A DNA stretch of 64,000 nucleotides from Phialophora verrucosa (GCA_002099365.1 MSED01000004.1:682001-746000); one strand, 5' to 3'. Shown: positions 1 to 12,524, counted from the first letter of the stretch. Notes: a model not told the origin generated them from the letters alone. A program made the numbers and translations.

Positions 1-968
1 GATTGGAGGTGGTGATGGACCATGAGAATCCGCGGCCGCCGTCGCCAGTGGTATTGGTCGATTTCCCCTCCAATGTCCTGTCTGCACGGCGCGGCTGAGG
101 CGATGGACATTTGCGTGGAGCAATCGAATTGAACTGGACTATTGTCAAGGACGGAGCTCGGTGCCTTCTGGAGACGGACGTCCTGATAGTGCTCACGGAT
201 CTCTTCATATGTTGGGTTCATGTTAGGGACACCCTGATTCATGTCCTGTGTTCTTTCTGCGCCCAGAAAAGAGAAAGAAGGCTTGAATACTTGTTCACCA
301 GATATGTCAGCTGATGGCAGCGTATCCTCCGGCGTGCACACCCAGACGGGATTTGCATTTTCAGTCCGCATTGCGCTTCGCACTCGGTGCACGGTTTCAG
401 TAGTACGTGCCGGTAATGGGTAAGCTCTGTCCAGGCGACTGCTCATGTCTTGCATTTGGCCCCAGGTGTCCTCTAGCTTCCGCTTCTCGAGCATCCATGG
501 AGGAGTCACAGGTGGCCCCGACACTTCAGACTGCCGCTCCATGATATCAGAACGGAACGAGGCATCGAACGGAGTCGGTGATAGCGACGTCGCGCTATCG
601 TTGTTCAAACCGCTCGAGTTATCCGCCACCGTTTCGTCCTGCTGCGCATCGCCACTGTCCGCCTGATGGCTTCTGCTGCACCGTGCCGCACTCCGCCGAT
701 GCAAATGTCTGTTCAGATCACTCTTCTTGTGAAATCCTTTCCCGCATCCCCATTCGTCTCCGTCTTCTGCAAATTTGCATTTGTATTTGTATGATCCGCC
801 GTGCACTTCTCTACGCTTTTTCAGGTCGTAGGATCTGGAGAACGATTTCCTGCATGCGGAAACAGAGCATTTGAATGGCTTGTCTCCAGTGTGCGATCTC
901 GAATGCTCCAACAGCTTCGTTGATCTGAAAAGTGTTTTCCCGCAGACATGACAAGTATGCACTGGCAT
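1..968 (-). CDS. C2H2 zinc-finger protein, 3' part missing at window edge
   Basis: The minus-strand frame is open from an ATG at 968 to the left edge, so at least 322 residues are present and the stop lies outside. The first finger (residues about 6-26) is a full C-x2-C-x12-H-x3-H unit followed by a TGDKPF linker. A second unit has C-x4-C spacing, and arginine stands where the first zinc-binding histidine is expected. A third has a long loop between its cysteines and then a histidine cluster. The rest is serine/proline-rich low-complexity sequence, as in many fungal transcription factors. DNA binding in the nucleus is inferred from family knowledge. The frame stays open upstream to about 1086, so a slightly longer start or a 5' exon is possible. 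Confidence 0.7.
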   Translation of the reverse strand, partial: MPVHTCHVCGKTLFRSTKLLEHSRSHTGDKPFKCSVSACRKSFSRSYDLKKRREVHGGSYKYKCKFAEDGDEWGCGKGFHKKSDLNRHLHRRSAARCSRSHQADSGDAQQDETVADNSSGLNNDSATSLSPTPFDASFRSDIMERQSEVSGPPVTPPWMLEKRKLEDTWGQMQDMSSRLDRAYPLPARTTETVHRVRSAMRTENANPVWVCTPEDTLPSADISGEQVFKPSFSFLGAERTQDMNQGVPNMNPTYEEIREHYQDVRLQKAPSSVLDNSPVQFDCSTQMSIASAAPCRQDIGGEIDQYHWRRRPRILMVHHHLQ

Positions 969-1945
969 TTGTGTGACGGCCTTTCACTTCACTGTAGCTC
1001 CAAAACGGCCCATGAACACAATGTTCAAGAGAGAGATGATCTGGGTGCTTTCCTGGCAGACCTCGACGTTGTTGCTAGTGTTAATTAGGGGAAATGCCTC
1101 AAACGGGAGCAAGCCTGGGCATCTTCTGGTCGGATGAAGGCATGAAAACACAAGCACAATTGCATGCTTTTGCCCTGCCGGTAGGTATTTGTGGTATCAT
1201 GAGTAGCCATACAGGTTGAAGGCTGTAACGACCCAATCGATACATGAAGGCTGTGCATATTGAGTAAGAGAATAGTGTTGACGCCGCGTTCTCAATGCCA
1301 GTCTAACTGATATTTCGACGAAGTTGCATACGCTCTTGGCTGGCTCGCAATTGAAAGCCCGCGACAGCCGTCACGGTAGGATTGCCACTGTTCACACAGT
1401 CGTCCTCGCGACAACACTCCTTGCCGCTCCTGTCAACAGGAGCGGAGGATGCGGAAGCCTTAGAGTTGACGTCCGCACCTTAACGGCGAAAGACCAAGGG
1501 GCGGAACTGCTCAGCAGCATCATGTCCTTGAGTGTTCGACCAATATGGCTTCAACTATCAGGATGATGATGGCTGGATACCTACTGGGATTCGTCTTATA
1601 TTACCCTTGACATGAGCTACCTCCAAGAATCTAACGTAATGCTCGTGGGAATTCGATTTGGCGGGACGGAAACCGCCAGGGACCAAGGCTTCTTCCATCC
1701 TCCGGCACCGGTTGACCGCCGCGGCAGCCTCGCAAGCAATCAGGAAAAGAGACTGTGTCCGAGGGTGAAGGACAACCAATCCGAAAGCAAACAAACAGTA
1801 TGCGGGTCAGCAGTATTTCCGACGGAAATAATCTCACCAAGGTATAACGCTGGACGATACAGCGCTCATCCTCTGGAGACATTCTATATCCGGATTTCTT
1901 CCCCATTTCTCGATTGCTCGACTTCGCAATCCTCCCTACCGAGCC
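969..1945. other. intergenic, no gene seen
   Basis: This gap separates the divergent C2H2 gene and P450 pseudogene and should hold both promoters. Only short unrelated ORFs occur, and I see no repeat or RNA gene. Confidence 0.5.
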
Positions 1946-3645
1946 ATGTCACCATCTCTGGTTATTATCGGTCTCAGCATATGCCTTTTTGCTCATCTTG
2001 GGATCGCATTCGTGCTAGCTCACAAGGATAGAGATCGCCTTCCCCCAGGTCATAGAGATCGCCTTCCCCCAGGTCATAGAGATCGCCTTTCCCCAGGTCC
2101 CCGAGGCCTCCCACTTGTGGATAACCTCATGGACCTTCCAAAGCATGGTGAACTAGAATACAAGCACTGGCTTAAACACAAGGACCGATATGGACCTATT
2201 AGTTCCCTAACGATACTGGACCGGACATTTATCATTATCCACGACCTGGTAAGCCACTGAGCTGATGGAGAAGCGATCGGCAAAGCATTCGTCGCGGCCA
2301 CTTCTGACTTTCTCGGGCCTGATGTGCGGCTGGGCGGAATTACTGGCCAGTGTTAGGGATCCGGTATTGTTACGAGCTTATCGCAAGGACATATACACTG
2401 CAGTCGGCACCCAAGCGGCAGTCTCGCACTATTCAGATATTCTGGACACCGAGTCGCGCCGGTTCCTGCTTAGGACTCTGCGAAACCCAGGGGATATGGT
2501 GCGTAACCTGCAGAAGGCGGCCGGAACTGTCAGCATCAATATAGCTTACGGCTATACTCTGGAGCCACATGGCCAGGACCCTCTTATCGTTAAAGTGGAC
2601 CTAGCTATGCACGAATTTAGCGATGCCCTCATTCCTGGAAAGTGGATGGTGGACCTCGTCCCGGCACTACGACACCTTCCAGACTGGTTTCCCGGCACGG
2701 GGTTCAAGCGCGTTGCTCGGAGGTACAGGCAAACGCTCACCGAGGCGGTGGAGAGACCATTCGCCTCCGCGAAAAAGCAGATCTCGTCACATTTGAGCAA
2801 GCCGTCGTTGGTGTCTGAGCTCCTAAAGAGAGAAGCGGAAATGAATGCCGATAGCGAGTATCGGATCAAGATGTCTGCAGCTGCGCTTTACACTGGCGGT
2901 GCCGACACCGTAAGTATTGTCCACTCCACCCAGGGTCTTTATCGACCCCCTGCTCATTCCCACGTTTACAATTGCAGACAGTTGGTGTCCTTGAATGGTT
3001 CATCCTGGCCATGGTGAAAAGCCAAGATGCCCAGACGCGCGCTCAGACAGAAATTGACCGTGTTGTTGGGACTACGCGCTTGCCGACCCTCTTTGATCGC
3101 AAGAATCTACCCATAGTCGAAGCCTTATACAAGGAAGTGTTACGCTGGAATCCTCTGGGCGCTGTTTCATTAGCCCACGAATCGACACAAGAGGACCATA
3201 TTAGCGGCTACACCATACCGAAACGAAGTATACTAATAGCTAATATATGGTTAGTTTGCCTGAAATGTTCGAATTCCCTCGACTTTCTGACCCGTTCAAG
3301 GTGGATCGCACATGATCCCTCTCGTTACCACGATCCTCATATCTTCAAACCCGAGCGTTTCCTCGGACCTTCGACCGAGCTTGACCCCTCAGCATGGGTT
3401 TGGGGCTTTGGCCGTCGAGTCTGTCCTGGTCGGATCCTTGCAAGTGAATATACCTGGCTTGCTATTGCACAATGCCTTGCGGCTTTAACCTGCGGCCTTA
3501 CGTGGACACGAACGGACGAGTACACGACGACTGCGACGAGGACGGGATTCCGGGTTTGATCCAGCACCCAAAGCCATTCCTAGTAGATATTAGGCCAAGG
3601 ACTCCTGAGCACGAAGATCTTATAAAGGCTGTGGAAAGAGACTAA
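1946..3645 (+). pseudogene. cytochrome P450 monooxygenase, frameshifted
   Basis: A near full-length microsomal P450. It has a hydrophobic N-terminal anchor, a proline-rich hinge, an I-helix TGGADT-T motif joined across an intron at 2910-2977, the ExxR motif as KEVLR, a PERF motif and a haem loop with GFGRRVCPG. A second intron lies at 3250-3300. Two breaks interrupt the frame. Near 2250-2260 the reading passes into a stop, while the downstream ELMEKRS segment continues in another frame with no room for an intron. Near 3484, after the haem cysteine, the family-typical tail (GLIQHPKPF) continues in a different frame to a stop at 3645. The helix-C region also lacks the usual PYGD-x-FR motif. A recent pseudogene is most likely; sequencing error is possible at either site. 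The family resembles fungal O-methylsterigmatocystin oxidoreductase-like P450s. Confidence 0.75.
2029..2100 (+). repeat. three tandem 24-bp units in the P450 hinge
   Basis: Three head-to-tail copies (2029-2052, 2053-2076, 2077-2100) of a unit beginning TAGAGATCGCC keep the frame and triplicate an HRDRLPPG-like octapeptide at the proline-rich hinge. The first two copies are identical; the third differs at two bases. Related P450s normally have one such motif. Confidence 0.9.
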
Positions 3646-4669
3646 GGTTGGGGCCAAAGTGATGCGAAGGCGTTGCCGTGAGTGACAGTACGAGTAACCT
3701 GACCCCCGCAGGACTTTATACAGGATTGGGAATACACCATGCCGAGAGTTGTCCGGAGCAAGGAGAGAATAATCTACCTCGGAGAGAAGAACTTACTGTC
3801 GGGAGTAATGGTCGGGCAGAATGCAAGCGGCGCGAGAAGATTACAGCAAGCTGATCCCCCGGAGCGTTCCGTCATCGCTGTACAAGGGGAGGTCCTAGGT
3901 TGCCTTTTCTCCTTGAGGACATTTGGGGCCAGTGACGGTTCATTATCACCCGGCTAGCCCTCGACCTCAAGCTCGATGATATCGTGCGAAGGGGAGCCCT
4001 TATAGCACTAGAAGCCTAGACTGCCCAATCACGGCCCCGTCGCTTACTCGATTAATGGCATCGTAATCGAGCACGCTGGTCGGACGCATAAGTAATGTCG
4101 GTGGTAACACTACATAAGGCTCCAGCATTCGAGAACGGAGTTAGTGTATCGAGGCGTAGATGCCAACGGCGCTGTTCAGGGAACCAAATCTGGTGTTTGC
4201 CCGGATGCAATCCTCCTTGCCGGTAATAATGGTCATCGTTGGTGCGCTGTGCCAAAGCTACGATCTGCTCAACACTCAGGCTCTTGATAGATGTAACAGA
4301 AACTTTCCGGCTTCCTGGCAGTCTTGCCACATGTAGCGAGTTGCCGCCCAAGTAAGTCATTGCATGTACGAGGTTGGAATGAGATGGTTTGGTGGAGCAC
4401 TCCTTCCATCGCCCATTCATCGTCGACCAGCTTCACTCGCTACTCGTCTCTATGGGTACTCCACAACTTTCAGGATGGCTAATCTGCGGAAATGACATGG
4501 TTTTTATGAAAATAACGTGCTTTGAAAGTACTGGGCGTGCGAACAGTGCTAGAACCACTTATTCAGTCCGAACGGAAGCTCATTGCCGTCTCATCATTGT
4601 CCAGCCTGACATGGGCTACCATAAGTGGGACCACTCTGCTCAGCGATCGCGATGAAGTAACAGGCTCGA
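3646..4669. other. intergenic, no gene seen
   Basis: This stretch lies between the 3' ends of the P450 pseudogene and the START-like gene. Short ORFs on both strands show no recognisable motif. Confidence 0.45.
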
Positions 4670-5197
4670 TTATAGACTGGACTTGTTGCGTGCTTCTTTG
4701 ATGAGGCCGTCAAGCCAATCCTGGTGAGCATTTAACATGGGATTCGGTTTCTGTGCTGCTAACAAAATGGCTGGCCTTCCGATCTGCGACTCCTGGGTCA
4801 ACACCCTAACTCGCCCTTTGTCAAGATCCTCTATTATCCAAGCATGGTAGACATCGATGGTGTCTATGTCGGCCTGTCCTTCTAGTCGAGCCTGCCACGC
4901 GAGCCTGCCTGGCAGATGCGTGTCCTGCGAGGGAGGCTCCGCTTCTAGGACCTCGCAGTCCAGTGGGGGCAATCCAAAGGTTGAGAAGTTGAACTTGCTG
5001 TTTCGATGCAACCAAGGTCCGGTCGAGGGGTGTGTGATTTGAGAGACGTTTGAATAGTATGACTCCCATCTGGAGACGTCTGCGAGTAACGGCCAGATTT
5101 GATCGGACGAGAGACCTTGAACAATGACCTCGTTGGACACAAAGTTATCGGTAGTTCCTGGGAGATACTTTGCCGGCCAGAATATATAGGCTGTCAT
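4670..5197 (-). CDS. SRPBCC / START-like (polyketide cyclase-dehydrase fold) protein
   Basis: A 175-residue intronless protein. I start at the ATG at 5197; the frame extends further upstream only through a TTG. The pattern fits the SRPBCC superfamily: a strand near residues 15-25, then a helix with SSDQIWPLLADVSRWESY, a central run of beta strands, and a C-terminal helix ending in QDWLDGLIKEA. These folds bind hydrophobic ligands and include polyketide cyclases and lipid carriers. Which ligand is used here cannot be read from the sequence. Its neighbour on the left is the broken P450, convergently oriented about 1 kb away, so a shared pathway is possible but not shown. Confidence 0.7.
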   Translation of the reverse strand: MTAYIFWPAKYLPGTTDNFVSNEVIVQGLSSDQIWPLLADVSRWESYYSNVSQITHPSTGPWLHRNSKFNFSTFGLPPLDCEVLEAEPPSQDTHLPGRLAWQARLEGQADIDTIDVYHAWIIEDLDKGRVRVLTQESQIGRPAILLAAQKPNPMLNAHQDWLDGLIKEARNKSSL

Positions 5198-7572
5198 TGT
5201 TCTCGCCGTTCGGGATTTTGTTATCTTGTGAACACAGAGGTTCAAGCCTTATGAGATGGCAGTGTGGCTAGGAAGACAATTCTTCAACGGCAACAAACTG
5301 TAGGCCTGGCGGATAACTGCTCCTAGGAACGGCACACTGATAGTCCTCAGTGCTCAGGTTAAAGGAGGCGGAGGGTTATGTTGCTTCTCACTACGGCCGT
5401 GAATCGGTGCATAACCACTCCGACTCCTAATAAACATTTCTAATGTCGAGCGCCGCAGTTGGACAACATGGTTAACACGCACTTATGCGGCCACGGGCCA
5501 ACATGAGTGGGTTAAGAATATCGAACGAGGGAATTTTTTAAGTGAGATTGGAAATGGTCACGCAACTCTCAATGAATGAGGGCACGATATGGAAAGTGAC
5601 ACCATACCAATAGCCAAACCCTTTTCTTGTTTCAGCAACGCCTGAGCAAGTGAATGCATACGCCTGTCTGTTCGTCTTGGCCAGGCCATAATTGATCGTT
5701 TTCTGACAAATAGCAGTGGTAGGAGGAGACTTCTCCCATACCCTGTCACCCAGATCGTCCGGTAATCATAGCCACTTGGACCGGCGTTCCTGAGGAGGCG
5801 GGCGGCAGATCGGCAAGGGGATTGCCATTACCACTTCAGGTGATAAAAACGAATCAGCACTGACACGACTGTACATAATTGAAGGGCTTGAGGACGGCCT
5901 GAGTGGGAAGTATGTGGCCAGTTTCCACTTTCCTCTCGCCCATCTCTCCTCGGGTTACTTGGTGCGTACACCTTGCTGCGGCCACGAAATTCGGCGTGGT
6001 GCTAGATAAGTTACAAGAGGATAAGGACGGGTCGCTCCGCACACGTCGCACGCCAGCAGCCGCGGCTAACATTATTATCTCTCCGGAGGATACACCTTGC
6101 AGCGGAGTCTTGTCCTCTGATCTATGTGGCCGTCATTGACTGGTCCTCAGCTAATGTTAATTGTAAGATAGACAGCAACAATTCCCCTGTCGTTCTGAGA
6201 TATCGGGACGATATTGAGCAAATTTTGAGATATCTGAGATACCTGAGCTTGTCATGCAATCCTTCGGCGTCCGTCGCGATGTTCAAAAGGCAAAAACGAG
6301 GGACGACGCTTTCCTCCGGACACATGATACCCGGCGACGACCTCTCGATCAACCGTTGGCGATGTCGAATAACTCTATGTTCGGACTCGTGGCCATCGAC
6401 GCCGGAGTAAGCGGCAAATCGACGCAATTTGGCGAACTTTGTGCTATAAATCTCTGGGACGGTAGAACCTGACTAGCAGAAGTCAACCTTTTGAGATATT
6501 AACGTAGTGACTCTGACTTTGATGCACGGGGCTCGACGGTATTGGGAGCCGTGGTAGATGGGCACTAAAGCAACAGACAGCTAGTACTTATTACTCGACC
6601 TTAGCGATATTCGCGACGATGAGGAGCCTCGCGAAGAGTGGCGAGGGTGTGGGTGGACTCTTGAAAGAGATCGGATCAGGGAAGTTTGTAGTCAATCATC
6701 TATCCACAGGGCAATACCACCGGCCCTCAAAAGACATGCTTGGATATGCAGAAATTATATAGCTTCCTACAAGAGAGCACAACGGTCGCAGCATGGGAGA
6801 GGTCACAAAAGTCGATTTCGGGTGTGCGCTCGACTCCACTTTTTGACTGTTTGGAGCGACATGTGCACGGTAGCACCCGGTATTGCCCCTTGAACAGACT
6901 AACTGCTGTCTTGCCCGCGAGGTCAGCAAGTAGCATCGGCCAGGCAGCGACGCGGTAGGACAAAGAGCGGTGCACGGCGAAGGACGAGCAAAGAATATTT
7001 TCACCATTCCTGGCGGCGGCTCGAGGGTGCGAGAGTGCTTCGCGGGTCCTCGATACGGGTCCACTTCGTTGCGAGAGGAACTGAAGAGCGAGGCAACGTG
7101 AGTAGGGAGTCGGGACATGCTACGAAAATAATCTCGGGAACATCTTGGAGCGCCCTGCGACTGGAAACACGCCAGTGCTTGCTGCTCGAACGTCGGGCAA
7201 GAATCCAGGTGGACAATTCGAGCCCCTGCGTCATCCGTGGTTATCTGACTAGATGTGGCGTAGGGCAACGCCCGCAGGCCGCGCACTCAGATCACGGAGC
7301 CCTATAGGGAGCTACCGGTTCCAATTCTACCGAGGATCTGCGGACTTTTCTCCATACGGCCGCAGATGTGTGTAGTACATAATCCACGGTGAGATTAATG
7401 CTGCCGGGACCGGTAGTGTCTGTAGGGTAGTAAGTTGGTGTGGACTCTAACTGAATTCAGTTTCTCACGTATTGCAGGTCCAACCGTTCCCCTTGATAGC
7501 CTCCAAAGCAGCGACTTGTGAAGAACAGCGACCTCAAGAGTATTGCTTACGGATGCGCTTAATGCGATCGGC
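5198..7572. other. intergenic, 2.4 kb without a supportable gene
   Basis: The longest ORF here (minus strand, 6696-7286) has no family features and overlaps antisense ORFs of similar size. A short cluster of GAGATATC-like words sits at 6197-6245. I see no RNA gene or mobile element. Confidence 0.45.
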
Positions 7573-10500
7573 CTAGTCAAACCATGTCATGGCTGGCTGA
7601 TAACCTGGAAGTATGATGCTAGCATCATTGTCCTCCAGGCTGAAACTGCCGTCTTGCCAGAGTTCCAGCGGTGCTGCGCTATGTAATTGGCGTTGCCATT
7701 CCTCGCCGGCGAGAATATGGTCGATGTCCGAGGGATCGGGTGACTTGCCTGACAGGTCGTCAATGCGAGAGAAGGCATTCGGGGGTTGAACATCGAAGTG
7801 CTGCTCGGTGACAGGGTTGACCATCAGCCAGGAGCGAGTCTCAGGTGCGTTGTGGGATGAGTCGGACTGGCTGAGAGTCAACTGCTCGTCAAGTTGCCGG
7901 AGTTGGAGAGGAGTGTCCGTGCTGGGGTTATCTTCATCCATGGTCGTGTCACCTGATATACTGCTCGGAAGTAGTTGAGGAGTGCGTGTTATCGAGGCGT
8001 TATGTGCCCGTTGATCCCGACTAGGACTCTGCCTCTCCCGAGCTGCGTGGGTCATGGCAACCACGACACGGCTTAATGACGTTTCCAGGATATCGTCGAG
8101 CATTCTACGCTGTTCGAGACCGAGGTGTAAGACTGAATTGTTGAGTTCGGTGTCGATGGTTGTCGCCAACACGCGAGGTGCCTCCCGCTCGAAATACCCC
8201 AGGAAATGCTGAATACATTCCTCGGAATAGTGGCCGACAAACGGTGACCGCGGCAGGTCAGACTGAGGAAAGAGGATGCGAAAAATGGTGAACCAGCTTT
8301 TGGTTCGCTCTTCGCGTGGTGTCCGGCGTTTGATCTCCGACATTTGGTCGGTGGTCATTTTCTCTTCGAAGGGCGAGGGTGACACAGTGCAGGATCTGGC
8401 TCTTGCGTGCTTGTCGAGGGACACCGCCGTGTCGAAAGACCGAAAGCAGCAAGAACAGTAGTGTAAAGGTCGGCTATGAACTCGGTATAGGTGTTGCTTC
8501 AGGCGAGGTATCGTTGTCAGAAAGCAGCTTGAGCATCCGCGATACTGTAATTCGGTCGTGTTGAGTTCCGAGTATCGTGCAGGGTCGAACTTGGAGTAGG
8601 GACATGCCAGAAGTTTCCCATCATCGGCAGCACCGTACTCTCGGCGAGGACTGGGCCGTTTCGGTGGTGGCCCATCGTTGTCATCGTCTTGCTCATTGTG
8701 GGTGTGTGTACGTTTCCTGACCGAAATGGGACTCGACGGCATTGTTTGTGACGACTTGGAGCCGGAAGTCGAGCTGCTCGCCATATCAGAAGAACCGGGC
8801 GATCCGGTGTTGTGACCTCGCGAGCCCCTTGTGCGAAGAAGTAATGTTGTGTAAGAAAGTGCAAGCTGCTCAGCGACCGTGCCTTGAATCGCCCTCCACT
8901 GCGAAACCGATGGCGTATCACACTCGAGTTGAATATCGCCTGGCCCAGGAGTGGCCATGAAGGACAGTTCCCCTTCAGACTCGAACGCCTCGTCAGCCTC
9001 AAGTCGTGACTGGCGGCGTGCGTCGCTCTCAGTGGCACTAGGAGTCACCGCACCTCCTCGAACTGTCGAAACAGACTCAGAGACGTTCGAAAGGCAATCT
9101 TCAGAACCAAGGTGTTGTAGGTCGGAAGACAAAGCGTGTACATCTCCTGCCGTGAACGCCTCGGAGTCCTTCGGCTCGCCAGCGTCGTGCTCCGTACTCT
9201 TGGCGACTGTGGGCTCAGCACCCTCCAGTGAACAGTTGGGGGAGACTCTATCTACGAGAACGCAATCCTTCGGAGACGGTGCTAGCCCTGCTTGGTCTGG
9301 TTGGGGAACATCTTCGGCGCGTTGCGCCAGTAAGGCTAAATGTGAATTCAACAGACGTCTTTCTTTGTCTTCGTCGTCCATCTTGGCTTTGCGCATACGA
9401 GAGTCAAGGCTATAAAGTGAGGTTAGCATTTTGTCGGAAAAAATACCCGCATCCACTTACGCTGCTTGCCGGTTTCGCAGCAGGCGTCTTTGCCTCATAG
9501 CTTCTTTCCCTTGCCTGTCATTGGCTTCGTGCGCAGCAATAGTGTCGATAGTGTTCATGGTGCACTTCGGCGAGATATCTCTCTTGATATCCTTGTTCTC
9601 GAGAGTCTCCGAGTTCAGAGCGAGCGGCCCTACTCCGAACTTCTGTTTCACGCCCTTATCGGCCTTGGCGGCATCCGGTGATAGGGTAGAGGGACGATCG
9701 CCAGGCACCCATCTGGGGTGGGAAATGGAATCAAAAGGTTCATAGGACCAGTCCTCGTCCCAGAAGGATTGACAAAGGCCATGATCCGATGCGGCGATCC
9801 GAATAGCTTCTTTTTGTCCCGATGTCTCCAAGTCGAGCTTTGTAAATTTGTGCTCCTCATTAAGCAGCTTTACAAGCACTTCGATGCCTTTCTGCACTGG
9901 CACGTTGTCCTTCCAAAGCCTCCTTTCGCCATCGTAAACGCATAGCACTCTTTTCTTCATCTTCATCATTTCCCCAGACAGCCCCCACGAGTCTGGAAAG
10001 TGCTTCTTTCTCTTGCGATCTTTTCCAACAAGCTTCACTCCGCCTGTAGACCAAGTAAACGGTTCTTTTCGTGGCCGATTGGTAGAGCTAATTGGTAATG
10101 CGGACGCACCTACGTGATGCGCATCAAGAACCTTTTGGTGAGCGTCACACCGCACGCGGTCCGCGAGTTCCATTGCATCTTCTCCAGCTCCTTGAGTTCT
10201 GTGATTTTTGCTTTGCTGTTCGTGCACGGCGCGAAGTACACAAGCATCGAGGTGCATGTAAAATGCTTGAGCATTGGTAAAAGAAATACGACAAATCGAG
10301 CACATCCCAGTGGCATCTGCGGCGCAGTAGCTTGAAAGCTTCCTGCTGGTATTGGCAGGCGACCGTCTCCTGCTATTCGGGGGTGTCTGTTCAACCCCGT
10401 GTACCGCCGTGAGATGCCTTTTCATCACGTCGACGCGGTTAAATGTCTTTGCGCCAGTAGTCCCGAATCCAGGGCAAAACCCGCAGGCTAATTCACCTCT

Positions 10501-11133
10501 GAAGTGCGTCAAGGTGTGCCTATTCGAATCATACTTCCGTGCAAAGCCCTTCTGGTGATACTCGCAGGTTAGGACTGGGCACTTTTCCGGTCGCTCGGAT
10601 TGATGGGTCAACATGTGAGCTTTCATATCCTTAAAGACCTTGCCACAATCTGGATGCGGACATCGCATTGCTTGTTCGAGACAAAAGCTTCTGGATGGCA
10701 TAGTCTGTGATTGATTGGGAGCAGATTGGTCCAGTGGAGCAGACGAAGTCGGCCACGAAAAAGACGACGGCGATGACTCCCTGCGAGACGGTGGAGAAAG
10801 TGAGTGAAGATATCGCTGCAGTGACGCTCTCCGCCCAGGCGAATACGTTTCTTCTGGAAAAAACTGATCATAGTGGCCGGTCTCGGAATTGTACACGCTG
10901 AGGTGCGAATTTTCGATGTTGTGTGTCGGCAGGTGGCAGAGATCTGGATGAAAGAAATCGCCGTGACCTGTACTGTGTGGTGCATATGAGTCCCTGATGG
11001 GAGCCACATGATCGAGAGCCATATCGAAGTGATGGCCTGCACGTTTACGAGAGACCAAGACCTGGGCTAGATGGGCCTCAGCCGCATCTGAGGATAATAT
11101 CACTGAGAAGGCTGCACAACTGGTCAGTACCAT
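7573..11133 (-). CDS. C2H2 - bZIP - C2H2 transcription factor
   Basis: Two exons (11133-9461 and 9409-7573) separated by a 51-base intron with a GCTAAC branch site give 1169 residues. Four zinc-finger-like units lie at about residues 158-297, including two of the long-spaced fungal type. The exon junction reconstitutes a bZIP basic signature NRQAALDSR (residues 554-562, pattern N-x2-A-A-x2-S-R) followed by a weak zipper. An acidic, serine-rich linker follows, then a second pair of cysteine/histidine units (about 825-890) of a type common in large fungal C2H2 proteins. A nuclear DNA-binding role is inferred. A start at 11022 (residue 38) is equally plausible because the first 37 residues look unlike the rest. 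The alternative is two adjacent genes, but the junction motif argues for one. Confidence 0.75.
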
Positions 11134-12524
11134 GTTCCGGAGAGCAACTTACCACTGGCATCATGCAGAAGGATCAACACGTATATCTATCCACGAAGAG
11201 CAAAAGGCAAATGGTGGTTTGCACAAGGCAGAAACGAGTTGATCACAGCTGTGCATTCGCGCACTGCCACCCTCGTATCTGTAAGCCACGTGTGATTGGC
11301 GGACGACGTCCCAGAGCCTGCGAGTAGGATGCAGGAACGAGACTTTGCACGGCACAGCCCATACGAGGATCGAGCCAACACTGTTATGGCCGAAGACATG
11401 TTGTCGAGGGATGGATATTGCCTTTGTCTTCCGTATCGTTATGGCAAAGGCAAGAGAATCTGTCCGCACAGTGGTAGTACGGAGTACCACGAACCGAACG
11501 CCAGAGACACCTTTCTGGCCACAGTTATTGACGTCAACTCACTTCATTTCAGCCTTACCCGAGGATGCCTCGACCCCCTTTTGCAGGCGACGGATTTCCA
11601 AAAAGACGCAAGCGGCGGGTGAAATGAAAGGCGATTTTGAAATGAACACGAGGTAATTTCCGAGTGTGGGAAGCGACAACCCCCGCCAAGTTTCGGGAAA
11701 TTTGGCCCGCCATGAAATGACAATGATTGGCATGAAAAGCCCAATCAATACTGCGTCAAAAGAGTCTTGGCCCTTCGACACCTGCCTTCCACGCTGCGCA
11801 GCGTTCTATGAAGGATGTCGTTGCACTGGCCAGACTCGTGCCTCACAGCCTGAGACACACCTAGGCACTGTGGTACATACTTGTTGACCACCTGCATACG
11901 AGAGGACTCAGGCGCGGCGCAAGCATAATACAGGCAGTCGCCGCAGGGCAATAGCTCCTTCGAATCACTGTCAGCAGCGGTCCGGGTACACCCCGGCCTA
12001 ACGTCAGTTGGAAAGACGACCCTCGACTCGCCTTGTCTCGCGTTGACGTAGGCATCAATTTCCAGCTAGCGGATCCGGATCCAGCACGCCAAAATTGGTC
12101 TGGTAAACACCAACAGACAGCAGCCGACCGGGGGGCCAGCGACAGATCTATCCAAGGGGAAAGCCTTGCTTCACGCCATCCGAAACACCGTCTTCGCGAA
12201 GAAGAAATCGTGGGGAGATTTGACTGGTGGATCACTTTGGCCTGGAGAAGGCGAGCGCATGGCAAACTTGGTGTCGCTGGCCGTGATATTTTACCTCTCT
12301 CTCGCGCCCATGTCTCTGCTAAATTAATCCTCTTTGCAGGCCATCTGTTACTGACATACTCCTGTGCTGGCACTGTGCGCCGAGACGTTCGTTACCGATT
12401 CGTGACACTCATTTCACTTCCATTTCACCCTTCAGTTCTTACCAGCTACCTCAACTTCGCCCCGTACCTTAGTCCATATCCCAGCGAAATTTAGCCTATC
12501 ACGATCGCACAAACGAACATCAAG
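11134..12524. other. intergenic, divergent promoters
   Basis: The gap lies between the C2H2-bZIP gene (minus) and the GPI-protein gene (plus). The last 150 bases before 12525 are pyrimidine-rich, as in fungal 5' leaders. No gene is supported. Confidence 0.45.

Noticed and set aside
2247..2268. Explaining the first P450 frame break by an intron
   Set aside because: A GTAAGC donor-like sequence is present, but the resumed coding sequence begins 13 bases later, far too short for an intron.
6197..6245. Cluster of GAGATATC/GAGATAC words
   Set aside because: Short, imperfect and unspaced; no clear repeat or binding-site architecture.
6696..7286. 196-codon minus-strand ORF in the 5.2-7.6 kb gap
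   Set aside because: No family motif, mixed composition, overlapping antisense ORFs and no exon partners; probably chance.
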